Shown here piece after piece: positions 17,067 to 26,786 of a stretch of DNA of 64,000 bases; position 1 is the stretch's first letter; each line of letters starts with the position of its first letter. The position numbers and the translations under genes were made by a program. Below the pieces are notes generated by a model. The model searched no databases, was not told the origin of the DNA, and saw only the letters and a list, made by a program, of their open reading frames with translations. This DNA is from Ilyomonas sp965277535 (GTDB lineage: Bacteria; Bacteroidota; Bacteroidia; Chitinophagales; Chitinophagaceae). The stretch lies in NCBI GenBank assembly GCA_965277535.1, contig OZ255825.1, positions 4,030,001 to 4,094,000 on the forward strand. The letters run 5' to 3'.

Positions 17067-18698
17067 TTATGCTTCCTGCATAAAAACGTATTCATAATTT
17101 GGTGGCGGATCGAATGTTTCTTTTATTGTTCGCGCACTTAACCAGCGATACAGGTTCAACTGGCTTCCTGCTTTATCGTTGGTGCCGCTGGCGCGTGCAC
17201 CGCCAAAAGGCTGCTGGCCTACAACTGCGCCAGTGGGTTTGTCGTTCACATAAAAGTTTCCGGCTGCATTGCGCAACCTGTGTGTCGCCTCAGCAATGGC
17301 ATTTCTATCTTGTGCAATTACCGAACCTGTCAGTGCATACGGCGAAGTGGAATTTACAAGATCAAGGGTTTCGTCCCATTCCTTTTCATCATAAACATAC
17401 AGAGTAAGCACGGGTCCAAATATTTCTTCGCATAGGCTTGCATAGCGTGGATTAGTAGTTTCAATGACGGTTGGCTCGATAAAGTAACCTTTGGTTTTAT
17501 CGTAATTTCCGCCCCCAATAATTTTGGCATCAGGGCTGGCCTTTGCAGCATCAATGTAGCGGCTTATTTTATCGAAGCTGCGCTCGTCAATTACAGCGTT
17601 GATAAAGTTGGTAAAATCTTCCACCGTTCCCATCTTCATGCTTTTTACATGCGATACCAATTGTTGTTTGATATCTTCAGCAAGGTTCGATGGCAAATAT
17701 GCCCTTGATGCAGCCGAACATTTCTGACCCTGAAACTCAAACGCACCGCGTGCCAGCGCAACCGCAGCTACTTTTACATCGGCGCTTTTATGTATCAAAA
17801 CAAAATCTTTACCACCCGTTTCGCCTACAATACGCGGGTAGCTTTTGTATTTTGGAATGTTGTTGCCAATGGTTTGATACATATTGTTAAACGCCGCTGT
17901 TGAGCCGGTAAAATGAAGTCCTGCAAAATCGGGATGAGTAAAGCAAACATTGCCCAATACAGGTCCGTCAACATAAATTAAATTGATAACACCGGCAGGC
18001 AAACCGGCTTCTATTAAAATGCGCATAAACATTTGTGCGCTGTAAACTTGTGTGTAAGCTGGCTTCCAAATAACTGTGTTGCCACAAAGCGCTGGCGCGG
18101 TAGGCAAATTGCCGCCAATAGCTGTAAAATTAAACGGTGTAATGGCAAGCACAAAACCTTCCAGTGGCCGCCACTCCAATCGGTTGTGAACACCGGAAGC
18201 GTTGAGCGGTTGTTGTTTATAAATTTCGCTTAGGTAGTGCACATTAAAACGCAGGAAATCAGCCAGCTCGCAGGCGCTGTCAATTTCTGCCTGGTAAGCA
18301 TTTTTGCTTTGTCCAAGCATAGTGGTTCCGTTCATGTAAGCGCGGTATTTTCCGGCAACCAAATCGGCAGCTTTTAAAAAGATGTGAGCCCTGTCTTCCC
18401 AAGGCATATTTGCCCAGGCTTCTTTTGCCGATAACGCAGCTTCAACGGCTTGCGTAACATGCGGTTCGCTGCCTTCATGAAAATATCCAAGTATATGGTC
18501 TTTTTCGTGTGGCGGGTGAATCGCTATTTTTTTATCTGTTCTTACTTCTTCTCCTCCTATAAACATAGGCACATCGGTTTCTTTGCTTTTCAAGTCTTTC
18601 AATGCCGCTTTCAACTTTATTTTTTCAGGAGAATGGGGAGCGTATTGATGCACAATTTCGTTGGCGGGCAAAGGATAATTAAAATAGCCTAAATTCAT
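17067..18698 (-). CDS. pruA: L-glutamate gamma-semialdehyde (delta-1-pyrroline-5-carboxylate) dehydrogenase
   Basis: NAD-dependent aldehyde dehydrogenase of 543 residues, the last step of proline to glutamate degradation. Diagnostic features are the eukaryotic-type P5CDH N terminus, the catalytic Cys in EFQGQKCSAASR, the general-base Glu in RIVGETGGKD and PFNFTAIGGNLPTAP in the cofactor site. Length matches the stand-alone P5CDH family rather than bifunctional PutA. ATG 18698 is preceded by GGCAAAACAAAAGAG, an A-rich leader of the kind seen before several starts here. The proline dehydrogenase gene is not adjacent. Confidence 0.93.
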   Translation of the reverse strand: MNLGYFNYPLPANEIVHQYAPHSPEKIKLKAALKDLKSKETDVPMFIGGEEVRTDKKIAIHPPHEKDHILGYFHEGSEPHVTQAVEAALSAKEAWANMPWEDRAHIFLKAADLVAGKYRAYMNGTTMLGQSKNAYQAEIDSACELADFLRFNVHYLSEIYKQQPLNASGVHNRLEWRPLEGFVLAITPFNFTAIGGNLPTAPALCGNTVIWKPAYTQVYSAQMFMRILIEAGLPAGVINLIYVDGPVLGNVCFTHPDFAGLHFTGSTAAFNNMYQTIGNNIPKYKSYPRIVGETGGKDFVLIHKSADVKVAAVALARGAFEFQGQKCSAASRAYLPSNLAEDIKQQLVSHVKSMKMGTVEDFTNFINAVIDERSFDKISRYIDAAKASPDAKIIGGGNYDKTKGYFIEPTVIETTNPRYASLCEEIFGPVLTLYVYDEKEWDETLDLVNSTSPYALTGSVIAQDRNAIAEATHRLRNAAGNFYVNDKPTGAVVGQQPFGGARASGTNDKAGSQLNLYRWLSARTIKETFDPPPNYEYVFMQEA

Positions 18699-18922
18699 CT
18701 CTTTTGTTTTGCCGCAAAATTAAAAGAAAAGAAACAAGGTTCAAGAGGCAAGGAACAAGGTTTAAGGTTTGAGAAACAAGAACAAGATACAAGGTTCAGG
18801 AAACAAGATTCAGGAATCAGGAAGCAGAGCCAGGAAGCAAGCGCATTGTTTATCAATTCCCTAAATCTTACATCTTACATCCTAAATCTTACATTCTAAC
18901 AGGGGCTTCTTTATTTTTGTTT
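18699..18922. repeat. purine-rich low-complexity repeat array
   Basis: A run of degenerate direct repeats of ACAAGGTTCAGGAA type (18735-18840: CAAGGTTCAAGAGGCAAGG, then CAAGATACAAGGTTCAGG, then CAAGATTCAGGAATCAGG). It is followed by TCTTACATC repeats (18865-18900). No coding potential is seen. Similar low-complexity arrays are common between genes in Bacteroidota. Confidence 0.6.
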
Positions 18923-20248
18923 ATGCTCAAAAAAACATTTCCTGTAATTGTAGTGCTTATTGCACTGTCGGTGCTGGGTGTTATTTATCTTCAAATTTCG
19001 TGGTTGAAGAACCAGTTTCTGGTACAGGAAGAACGTTACTTTGAGCGGGCAGTTGCAGCAACATATACTGTAAAAGAAGATTTAACCAGTCAAACCCTTG
19101 GTGCGTTTCCTTCCTTGCGCAACCCGTGGATGTCTGCTGATTTAGGTTCGCTGATGATAACACGACCTTCTGTTGCGAGCCGCTTTTCGCCTTCAGAAGT
19201 AGCAGAAAAAATAAGAAAGGCGTTAAATGAAAAAGGCTTAACCAATATAACATTTGAATTTGCCATTACCCGTGGGCAAAGCATGGGTGTTGAAATGCAC
19301 ACTAAAAACTTTGAAACGGCTTTTGTCGATTCGATGAACAAGAATGTTACGATTCCTTTGTTATCAGAAGCTTATAAAGACATGCCGGTGATAATTGCCG
19401 ACGAATATCTGTCTGTTGCATTTCCTAATCTTCATTCAGCTGTGCGTCATTCGCTGATACCGCAAATGCTGGCTTCCGGAGCGTTTACACTTATTATTAT
19501 CACCGCATTTTTTCTCACCGTAAAAACTATTTTAGATCAAAGAAAATTAAGCAAAACAAAAAACGATTTTGTAAACAATATGACGCATGAACTGAAGACG
19601 CCGCTGGCAACTATTTCGCTTGCGGTAGATGCGCTGCAAAACAGTAAGGTTAGTGGCAATGCTGAAAAGAGCAATTATTTCAGTGACATTATAAAGCAGG
19701 AAAACAAGCGCATGAACAAGCATGTTGAAACTATACTACAAGCGGCTTTGATGGACAAGCAAGACATGAAACTAAATTTTGCTCCGCTTCATGCGCATGA
19801 AATTCTTGAGAAAGTGGTGAGTACATTTACCCTTCAACTGGCTGAAAAGGGTGGCAAAGCCGTTCTGAATCTGAATGCAAAAAATGACTTGATAAATGGA
19901 GATGAAATTCATTTTACCAATCTTGTAAATAATCTGATTGATAACGCTGTAAAATATTCAAAAGAAAACCTGCACATTGTAGTCACCACACATAGCACGG
20001 GAAGGCATTTTATTATGCAGGTAACAGACAATGGCATTGGTATGAGCAAGGAAACAGCAAAAAGGATCTTTGAAAAATTTTATCGGGCGCACACCGGCAA
20101 CGTTCACAATGTAAAAGGCTTTGGTTTGGGAATGAGCTACGTGAAATCGGTAGTTGATGCGCTTCAGGGCAGGATAAAAGTGGAAAGTGTACAAGGCAAG
20201 GGAAGTACCTTTACAATTGAAATTCCCCTGTATAAACATGAGCAATGA
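18923..20248 (+). CDS. membrane sensor histidine kinase
   Basis: A 441-residue kinase with an N-terminal transmembrane segment (residues 6-25), a periplasmic sensor region to about 170, a second transmembrane segment (about 180-200), then HisKA with phosphoacceptor His in NNMTHELKTPLATIS and a full HATPase domain (N box NLIDNAVKY, G1 DNGIGM, G2 GFGLGMSYV). ATG 18923 is used, since the upstream TTG start would add only two codons. No response regulator is adjacent. The next gene is a second kinase on the same strand. Confidence 0.9.
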   Translation: MLKKTFPVIVVLIALSVLGVIYLQISWLKNQFLVQEERYFERAVAATYTVKEDLTSQTLGAFPSLRNPWMSADLGSLMITRPSVASRFSPSEVAEKIRKALNEKGLTNITFEFAITRGQSMGVEMHTKNFETAFVDSMNKNVTIPLLSEAYKDMPVIIADEYLSVAFPNLHSAVRHSLIPQMLASGAFTLIIITAFFLTVKTILDQRKLSKTKNDFVNNMTHELKTPLATISLAVDALQNSKVSGNAEKSNYFSDIIKQENKRMNKHVETILQAALMDKQDMKLNFAPLHAHEILEKVVSTFTLQLAEKGGKAVLNLNAKNDLINGDEIHFTNLVNNLIDNAVKYSKENLHIVVTTHSTGRHFIMQVTDNGIGMSKETAKRIFEKFYRAHTGNVHNVKGFGLGMSYVKSVVDALQGRIKVESVQGKGSTFTIEIPLYKHEQ

Positions 20249-20324
20249 TGGTGTTGTATTTAATAACGCTCATTCATTAAGGAATGCTTATAGCTAACTC
20301 ATAAAACATCGCTATTTTAGAAGC

Positions 20325-21482
20325 ATGATTCAATGGTTGAACTGGAGAAATGGATTGGCGTTGGTTGCCATCCTTATTGTATCGGGTACTATCATTTACT
20401 CACAATATTTATCCAGAAAAATTGCAGCCGATGAAACCGGCAAAATAAAAACCTGGGTGAATGCACAGCGTACCCTGATGTTGAGCAACGATCCGCAAAC
20501 CATAACGCTTGCTTCTGTTATCAGCCAGGAAAACAACGATATTCCTATCATTGAAACAAACGAAAATGACAGCATTACCAACTATCGCAATTTAGATAGT
20601 AATTTAGTAAAAAAAAATCCTCAATATCTATATCAAAAGTTATCCGTTTTTAAAAGTCAACACCAGCCTATCTCATTGGTATTATCAAGCCAACCCTTTA
20701 TTGCCAATTATTATTATTACGGCGAAAGCCGCTTGCAGCAAGAGGTTCGGTATTATCCTATTGTACAGCTCATTATCGTAAGCTTTTTTATTGTGGTGGT
20801 TATTATAGCACAACGAAGCAGCTATCGCAGCACACAAAACCAGTTATGGGCAGGCATGGCAAAAGAAACCGCGCATCAGTTGGGCACGCCCGTTACCAGT
20901 TTGCAGGGCTGGGTTGAAATGTTGAAGGAAACAAAAGATGCGCACCTGCTGGCGCCTGAGATTGAAAAAGATGTAAACCGGTTATTGTTGATAACCGACC
21001 GGTTTGGAAAAATAGGAAGCAGCCCAAAATTAGAATGGCACAATTTGGTAGAACAGGTATCGAACATGATAGAATATATGCGCAAACGAGCCGGTGGCAA
21101 GGTAAAATTTATCATGAATACAGACAACAAAGCGGATATTCCTGCTCTTATTTCGCCGCCCCTTTTTGATTGGGTGATAGAGAATTTATTGAAGAATGGT
21201 TTGGATGCGATGGATGGCAAAGGCACGATTCAGGTTTATGTAGGTGATACAGCAACGCACAACATTGTTGAAGTTGCCGATACAGGCAAAGGCATTGCAC
21301 GCGCCAATCTTGGCAAGGTTTTCAAACCGGGCTTTACTACAAAAAAGCGGGGCTGGGGATTGGGTTTAACGTTAACCAAACGCATTGTTGAGCAATATCA
21401 TCATGGTGCTATTTTTATAAAGCATAGCGAAGTAGGAAAAGGCACTACGTTTCGGATTGAGTTGCGGAAAGAGAATGTCTGA
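20325..21482 (+). CDS. membrane sensor histidine kinase (second of a pair)
   Basis: A 385-residue kinase. It has a transmembrane segment at 10-27, a short periplasmic region, a second segment at about 145-163, a divergent phosphoacceptor box GMAKETAHQLGTPVTSLQGW and an HATPase domain (NLLKNGLDAM, DTGKGI, RGWGLGLTL). The H-x-L-G-T-P form is a known Bacteroidota variant. It starts 76 bp after the preceding kinase and may share its transcript. Two neighbouring kinases without a receiver gene is unusual but not unique. Partners must be elsewhere. Confidence 0.88.
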   Translation: MIQWLNWRNGLALVAILIVSGTIIYSQYLSRKIAADETGKIKTWVNAQRTLMLSNDPQTITLASVISQENNDIPIIETNENDSITNYRNLDSNLVKKNPQYLYQKLSVFKSQHQPISLVLSSQPFIANYYYYGESRLQQEVRYYPIVQLIIVSFFIVVVIIAQRSSYRSTQNQLWAGMAKETAHQLGTPVTSLQGWVEMLKETKDAHLLAPEIEKDVNRLLLITDRFGKIGSSPKLEWHNLVEQVSNMIEYMRKRAGGKVKFIMNTDNKADIPALISPPLFDWVIENLLKNGLDAMDGKGTIQVYVGDTATHNIVEVADTGKGIARANLGKVFKPGFTTKKRGWGLGLTLTKRIVEQYHHGAIFIKHSEVGKGTTFRIELRKENV

Positions 21483-21669
21483 ACTTGGGTTTGTGAGACA
21501 AATGAGATTTAGGGGATACGGATGAAGACGTAATATTGAATAGGTAAGATTGAATATTACTGTAAAAACAAACTTCTTATTTCATTGCTATCCTACACAT
21601 CCCCTTCATCTTATCCATTCCGGTTCAGACAATCCTCATCATCCATGTTCTATTTTCAGGTGAAACATT

Positions 21670-21677
21670 TACTTTTG
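21670..21677 (+). promoter_or_regulatory. -7 element of tRNA-Leu promoter
   Basis: TACTTTTG matches the Bacteroidota -7 consensus TAnnTTTG, 13 bp before the first tRNA base. No good TTG lies at the -33 position, so the upstream box is degenerate. Confidence 0.55.
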
Positions 21678-21690
21678 CCAGCCCAAAGTT

Positions 21691-21774
21691 GCGGAGGTGG
21701 CGAAACTGGTAGACGCACTACTTTGAGGTGGTAGCGCCTTAACGGGCGTGGGAGTTCGAATCTCCTCTTCCGCA
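21691..21774 (+). tRNA. tRNA-Leu (anticodon GAG)
   Basis: Full class II cloverleaf of 84 nt. The acceptor GCGGAGG pairs with CTTCCGC, with discriminator A at 21774 and CCA not encoded. The D arm is followed by anticodon stem CTACT/GGTAG with loop TTGAGGT (anticodon GAG). The long variable arm is CGCCTTAACGGGCG, and the T arm is GGGAG/CTCCT with TTCGAAT loop. It reads CUC/CUU codons. Confidence 0.97.
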
Positions 21775-21938
21775 CAAAAAGATGAAGTGATATAGCTTCG
21801 TCTTTTTTGTTTTTTATAAATATTGTGTTGCAAAATCAAACAAGAAAAATCAGTATAAACATTTGTATTGCTTTGTTATCAACAAATAATCATTCTGTTG
21901 AAATTAAATAATCAATACTTTTAAAAAAAATTTCTATT

Positions 21939-22328
21939 ATGAAGAAACTAACCGTTCTCTTGCTGGCTCTTGGCATTTTGGTAGCGAAACAAACTGTTCA
22001 TGCACAGACTTCAACAAAAGACACCACAACTAAAGTGCATGTAAAAAAAGAAAAGCGAACTAAGACTACAACCGCTTCAACGATGCAAACTACGAAGGCT
22101 GATACGGCTGCAAGAAAGCATAAAGAAGCTAAAGTAACCACAACTGCCACAGCAGCACAAACGCCGGTGAGCCAAACCACCAGCACAAAAACAACTACAA
22201 CAGCAGCGGCTACAACAACTGATGCTAAAGTGGGCACCGATGCAAAAGGCAGAACCATTTACCAGGGAAAGAAAGGCGGTAAATACACCTTAACCGCAAA
22301 TGGTAATAAAGAATACATAAAACAATAA
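21939..22328 (+). CDS. secreted Thr/Lys-rich protein with C-terminal PBCV-type basic adaptor motif
   Basis: A 129-residue protein with signal peptide MKKLTVLLLALGILVAKQTVHAQ, a low-complexity Thr/Ala/Lys linker (residues 24-97), and a short C-terminal motif DAKGRTIYQGKKGGKYTL followed by TANGNKEYIKQ. The tail resembles the PBCV-specific basic adaptor repeat (GRxIYxGxxGGxYYxxxxGxKxYI), found at the C terminus of many small exported Bacteroidota proteins. The function is unknown. The repetitive linker suggests an extended, unfolded region. The gene is monocistronic with its own terminator. Confidence 0.75.
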   Translation: MKKLTVLLLALGILVAKQTVHAQTSTKDTTTKVHVKKEKRTKTTTASTMQTTKADTAARKHKEAKVTTTATAAQTPVSQTTSTKTTTTAAATTTDAKVGTDAKGRTIYQGKKGGKYTLTANGNKEYIKQ

Positions 22329-22353
22329 TCTTTTTTATTGTATTGTTTTTACA

Positions 22354-22388
22354 GGCGTTGCTGTTGAGGAAACAGTAACGCCTTTTTA
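22354..22388 (+). terminator. intrinsic terminator after the Thr/Lys-rich protein
   Basis: GGCGTTGCTGTT (22354-22365) pairs with AACAGTAACGCC (22371-22382) with one mismatch and loop GAGGA, followed by TTTTT. Confidence 0.85.
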
Positions 22389-22478
22389 TTAAAGATGCTT
22401 TTGGTTTTGCTGCTTTTTTTATAGTAGAGTTAAAAGTTTTGCTCATTCTTTGACAGACATTTAATGATTTGTAATTAC

Positions 22479-22525
22479 CGCAAAAACAAAAACGCCGCTC
22501 ACATTTTTGTAAGCGGCGCTTGTAT
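22479..22525 (-). terminator. intrinsic terminator of rpoB
   Basis: Read on the minus strand, CGCCGCTTAC and GTGAGCGGCG form a 10-bp stem around an A-rich loop, followed directly by TTTTTGTTTTTGC. The U-tract is itself a copy of the dispersed motif (22480-22490). It lies 45-90 bp past the rpoB stop codon, showing that the rpoB transcript ends here without reading into an rpoC gene. Confidence 0.85.
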
Positions 22526-22568
22526 TTTCATTCCCTTCTCCACTCGTGGAGAAGGGTTGGGGATGAGG

Positions 22569-25500
22569 TTATTCAAACTTCAGATCCAATCCCAAACCTC
22601 TCAATTCATGAACCAATACATTAAAGGATTCAGGAATGCCGGCTCTTGGAATATTTTCGCCTTTTACAATGGCTTCATACGTTTTTGCACGACCAATGAT
22701 GTCATCCGACTTAATGGTTAACAATTCCTGCAAAATGTTGGAAGCACCGTACGCTTCGAGTGCCCACACTTCCATTTCACCAAAACGCTGACCACCAAAC
22801 TGTGCTTTACCACCCAACGGTTGTTGTGTAATCAAGCTGTATGGTCCGATAGAACGCGCGTGCATTTTATCGTCAACCATGTGGTGAAGTTTAATCATGT
22901 AAATTACACCCACAGTGGCTTTCTGATGGAAGCGTTCGCCAGTTTCACCATCGTACAGGTAAGTATGACCCATAGAAGGAATACCAGCATTTTCGCAGTA
23001 TTGCGCAATTTCGTCAGGCGTAGCACCATCAAAAATTGGCGTTGCGAATTTCACGCCCAGCTTCTTGCCTGTCCAGCCTAAAATGGTTTCATAAATCTGG
23101 CCGAGGTTCATACGGCTTGGTACACCCAATGGATTCAGTACAATGTCAACCGGAGTACCATCTTCCATGAACGGCATATCTTCAGCACGAACGATCTTCG
23201 CAACAATACCTTTGTTACCATGGCGGCCCGCCATTTTATCACCTACTTTCAGCTTGCGCTTTACAGCGAGGTAAACTTTAGCAAGCTTCAACACACCGGC
23301 TGGTAATTCATCACCAATTGAGATGTTGAACTTCTCTCTTTTATAACGACCTAATTCTTCGTTGTACTTGATGCTGTAATTGTGAAGAAGAACGTTGATT
23401 TGATTGTCTATCACCGCATCACCAGTCCAGCCTAATGGATTTACACTTGTATAATCAATAGAGGCTAAATTCTTTGGATTGAACTTCGCGCTCTTGCCAA
23501 TCAGCATCTCGCCAAAATTATTGCTAACGCCGGCAGACGATTTGTCTTTCAACACCAACTGCAGCTTTTCCAACAACAGGTTCTTGATGTCTTCTTCATT
23601 CTTTTCGTGAACTTTTTCAACTTTTTCAAGTTGTGCTTTTTCACGAATTTTTCCGTTTTTATCCTTCTTCGCGCGCTGAAATAATTTCTTATCAATTACC
23701 ACACCTTCTGTACCGTTCGGTGCTTTTAAAGAAGCATCTTTTGCATCACCCGCTTTGTCGCCAAAGATGGCTCGCAAAAGCTTTTCTTCCGGTGTTGGAT
23801 CGCTTTCACCTTTGGGTGTGATTTTACCAATTAAAATATCGCCTTCCCGAACCTGTGCACCAATGCGAATGATACCATGTTCATCCAAATCTTTGGTAGC
23901 TTCTTCAGATACATTCGGGATGTCAGAAGTTAATTCTTCCTCACCCAGTTTGGTATCGCGCACTTCCAGTTCATATTCTTCAATATGGATAGAAGTAAAC
24001 AAGTCTTCACGAACTACTTTTTCGTTGATAACGATGGCATCTTCAAAGTTGTAACCTTTCCAGGGCATGAACGCCACTTGCAAGTTGCGACCCAATGCCA
24101 ATTCACCATCTTTAGTTGCATAACCTTCGGTAAGGAAATCGCCTTTTATTACCTTTTGCCCTTTCTTCACAGCAGGGCGCAGGTTAATAGAAGTTGACTG
24201 GTTGGTTTTGATGAATTTGGTTAATCTGTAAACCACCAAATCATCTTCAAACGAAACCAAACGATCGGCATCATTGCGATTATAGCGAACGTGGATTTCT
24301 TTCGCATCAACAAATTCAACTATGCCGTTTCCTTCTGCATGGATTTGGATGCGCGCATCGCGGGCTGCTTTTCCTTCCAAACCAGTGCCTACAATCGGCG
24401 CTTGTGGAAGAATCAGGGGAACGGCCTGGCGTTGCATGTTAGAACCCATCAGCGCACGGTTGGCATCATCATGTTCGAGGAACGGAATCAATGAAGCACT
24501 CAATCCTACAATCTGGTTAGGCGCAACGTCCATGTACTGAACATCGCTTCTTTCCAGGATAGGAAAGTCGCCGGTTTCGCGACTGATAATTTTATCTTCT
24601 ACGAAGTTGCCTTTATCGTCCAAAACGGTATTACTCTGGGCGATTTTTGCTGTGTCTTCTTCTTCGGCCGATAAGAATTTCAGATGTTTTAAATCCACTT
24701 TGCCATTGTCTACACGGTGATACGGCGTTTCAATAAAGCCCATATCATTAATCTTCGCGTGAACGCAAAGTGTAGAAATCAAACCAATGTTCGGTCCTTC
24801 CGGTGTTTCAATCGTACACAAACGACCGTAGTGAGAATAATGCACGTCGCGCACTTCAAAGCCGGCACGTTCACGACTTAAACCTCCGGGTCCGAGAGCT
24901 GAAATACGGCGTTTGTGCGTAATTTCTGACAAGGGATTGGTTTGGTCTAAGAACTGAGAAAGTTGTGAAGTTCCAAAGAACGAATTGATAACAGACGACA
25001 ACGTACGCGCGTTGATCAGATCAACGGGCGTAAACACTTCATTGTCTCTTACGTTCATTCTTTCACGAATGGTACGCGCCATACGCGCCAGACCTACGCC
25101 GAACTGTGCATACAATTGTTCGCCAACAGTGCGAACACGACGATTGCTTAAATGATCAATATCATCAATATCGGCTTTGCCATTGGTTAAGCGAACGAGA
25201 TATTTGATGATTTCAATAATGTCTTCTTTCGTTAACACTTTTGTTTCCAGCTTCTGCGTAACGCCAAGTTTGCGGTTGATTTTATAACGACCAACCTCGC
25301 CCAGATCATAACGCTTATCGCTGAAGAACAGTTTATCAATGATGCCGCGAGCCGTTTCGTTGTCGGGCGCATCAGCACCACGTAACTGGCGGTAAATGTG
25401 TTGCACCGCTTCCAACTCGCTGTTGGAAGTATCTTTATTAAGTGTGTTGTAGATGATGGCATAATCGCCGCCTACATCTTCGCGTTGTACGAAAACACTT

Positions 25501-26372
25501 TTGGCTTCCACATCGATAATAGTTGCAATCGCATCTTCATCCAATACCGTATCGCGTTCCATCACAATCTCATTACGTTCGATGGAAACCACTTCGCCGG
25601 TATCTTCATCCACAAAATCTTCTACCCATGTTCTTAACACACGAGCAGCTAATTTCTTCCCCAATTGTTTTTGCAGAGATTTTTTATCGGCAGGAACTTC
25701 GGTAGCCATTCCGAACAACTCGAGAATGTCTTTGTCTGTTTCAAAGCCGATAGAGCGCAACAACGTGGTAACGGGGAATTTCTTTTTACGGTCAATGTAG
25801 GCATACATCACATTGTTGATGTCAGTCGCAAATTCCATCCACGCACCCTTGAAAGGAATTACGCGGGCAGAATAAATTTTGGTGCCGTTTGGATGGATAG
25901 ACTGGCCAAAGAAAACGCCGGGCGAGCGATGCAATTGCGAAACTACAACGCGTTCAGCACCATTGATAACAAATGTACCACGTGGCGTCATGTAAGGAAT
26001 GTTTCCGAGAAACACATCCTGCACAATGGTTTGAAAATCTACGTGTTCTTCGTCGTTACAGCTTAAGCGAAGTTTAGCTTTCAGCGGAACTGCATACGTC
26101 AAGCCACGTTCCATACACTCTTCAATGGTGTAACGCGGCGGATCAATGAAGTAATCTAAAAATTCGAGCACGAAAATGTTTCTCGTGTCGGTAATGGGAA
26201 AGTTTTCCTTAAACACACGGAACAAGCCTTCTACGTTGCGCTTGTCGGGCGTGGTTTCCAACTGGAAAAATTCCCGGAAAGATTGTAACTGAATGTCTAA
26301 TAAATCAGGCGTTTCAGCAAGGTGTTTGGTTTTACTGAAGCTGACCCTGTTTTGTACTTGTGTTGATGACAT
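22569..26372 (-). CDS. rpoB: DNA-directed RNA polymerase beta subunit
   Basis: A 1267-residue core RNA polymerase subunit, complete from MSSTQVQNRVSFSKT to LRGLGLDLKFE. Recognisable regions are the rifampicin pocket (FFGTSQLSQFLDQTNPL, then HKRRISALGPGG), GPNIGLISTL, and the C-terminal SMGHTYLYDGETGERF and QQPLGGKAQFGGQRFGEMEVWAL. The gene has its own promoter and terminator and no ribosomal protein or rpoC gene on either side in the expected order. This departs from the usual rplKAJL-rpoBC arrangement. Both strands were checked to 21.9 kb (downstream) and 27.1 kb (upstream). Confidence 0.98.
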   Translation of the reverse strand: MSSTQVQNRVSFSKTKHLAETPDLLDIQLQSFREFFQLETTPDKRNVEGLFRVFKENFPITDTRNIFVLEFLDYFIDPPRYTIEECMERGLTYAVPLKAKLRLSCNDEEHVDFQTIVQDVFLGNIPYMTPRGTFVINGAERVVVSQLHRSPGVFFGQSIHPNGTKIYSARVIPFKGAWMEFATDINNVMYAYIDRKKKFPVTTLLRSIGFETDKDILELFGMATEVPADKKSLQKQLGKKLAARVLRTWVEDFVDEDTGEVVSIERNEIVMERDTVLDEDAIATIIDVEAKSVFVQREDVGGDYAIIYNTLNKDTSNSELEAVQHIYRQLRGADAPDNETARGIIDKLFFSDKRYDLGEVGRYKINRKLGVTQKLETKVLTKEDIIEIIKYLVRLTNGKADIDDIDHLSNRRVRTVGEQLYAQFGVGLARMARTIRERMNVRDNEVFTPVDLINARTLSSVINSFFGTSQLSQFLDQTNPLSEITHKRRISALGPGGLSRERAGFEVRDVHYSHYGRLCTIETPEGPNIGLISTLCVHAKINDMGFIETPYHRVDNGKVDLKHLKFLSAEEEDTAKIAQSNTVLDDKGNFVEDKIISRETGDFPILERSDVQYMDVAPNQIVGLSASLIPFLEHDDANRALMGSNMQRQAVPLILPQAPIVGTGLEGKAARDARIQIHAEGNGIVEFVDAKEIHVRYNRNDADRLVSFEDDLVVYRLTKFIKTNQSTSINLRPAVKKGQKVIKGDFLTEGYATKDGELALGRNLQVAFMPWKGYNFEDAIVINEKVVREDLFTSIHIEEYELEVRDTKLGEEELTSDIPNVSEEATKDLDEHGIIRIGAQVREGDILIGKITPKGESDPTPEEKLLRAIFGDKAGDAKDASLKAPNGTEGVVIDKKLFQRAKKDKNGKIREKAQLEKVEKVHEKNEEDIKNLLLEKLQLVLKDKSSAGVSNNFGEMLIGKSAKFNPKNLASIDYTSVNPLGWTGDAVIDNQINVLLHNYSIKYNEELGRYKREKFNISIGDELPAGVLKLAKVYLAVKRKLKVGDKMAGRHGNKGIVAKIVRAEDMPFMEDGTPVDIVLNPLGVPSRMNLGQIYETILGWTGKKLGVKFATPIFDGATPDEIAQYCENAGIPSMGHTYLYDGETGERFHQKATVGVIYMIKLHHMVDDKMHARSIGPYSLITQQPLGGKAQFGGQRFGEMEVWALEAYGASNILQELLTIKSDDIIGRAKTYEAIVKGENIPRAGIPESFNVLVHELRGLGLDLKFE

Positions 26373-26516
26373 ATCTGTATTTAACCGGTTTTTTGCTTAT
26401 TGATTCTTCTTCAGTTTTCTGAAGAAAGGTTTAAGGCATCACAAAGCAACAAGCAATTGTTGCCTGCGCGATAATGATTCTTTTGTTTGTTATTACTATT
26501 CAATTGAAAAGGAGGG

Positions 26517-26547
26517 CAAAGTTACGCATCAGCGGGGAAAAGTACAA
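26517..26547 (-). promoter_or_regulatory. rpoB promoter
   Basis: On the minus strand TTG (complement of 26545-26547), 20 bp, then TAACTTTG (complement of 26517-26524), an exact TAnnTTTG. The start of transcription would be about 26510, giving a leader of roughly 140 nt before the rpoB ATG. Confidence 0.65.
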
Positions 26548-26786
26548 CAAATGAATAAGGGTTTTTGTTGGTTTAACAAAATTTGACAAAAGAATTAGAA
26601 AAAGTTTTCAGCAGGAAATAGTTATGAACAAAAACAAATCCTCGTAATTGGTGTAATTTTCAGAGCAACGATGTGCTTTTTTATTATGTTTCCCATTTTC
26701 GCTTGTTCAATTTCTTTTGTGTTCTGAAATGTATGACATGAACTTTTCATCTTATGCAATACACGTAACATAGTTGTCTTTAGAAT

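Noticed and set aside
18735..18840. Possible CRISPR or tandem repeat array of ACAAGGTTCAGGAA
   Set aside because: The units are degenerate and contiguous without spacers, so this is low-complexity intergenic sequence.
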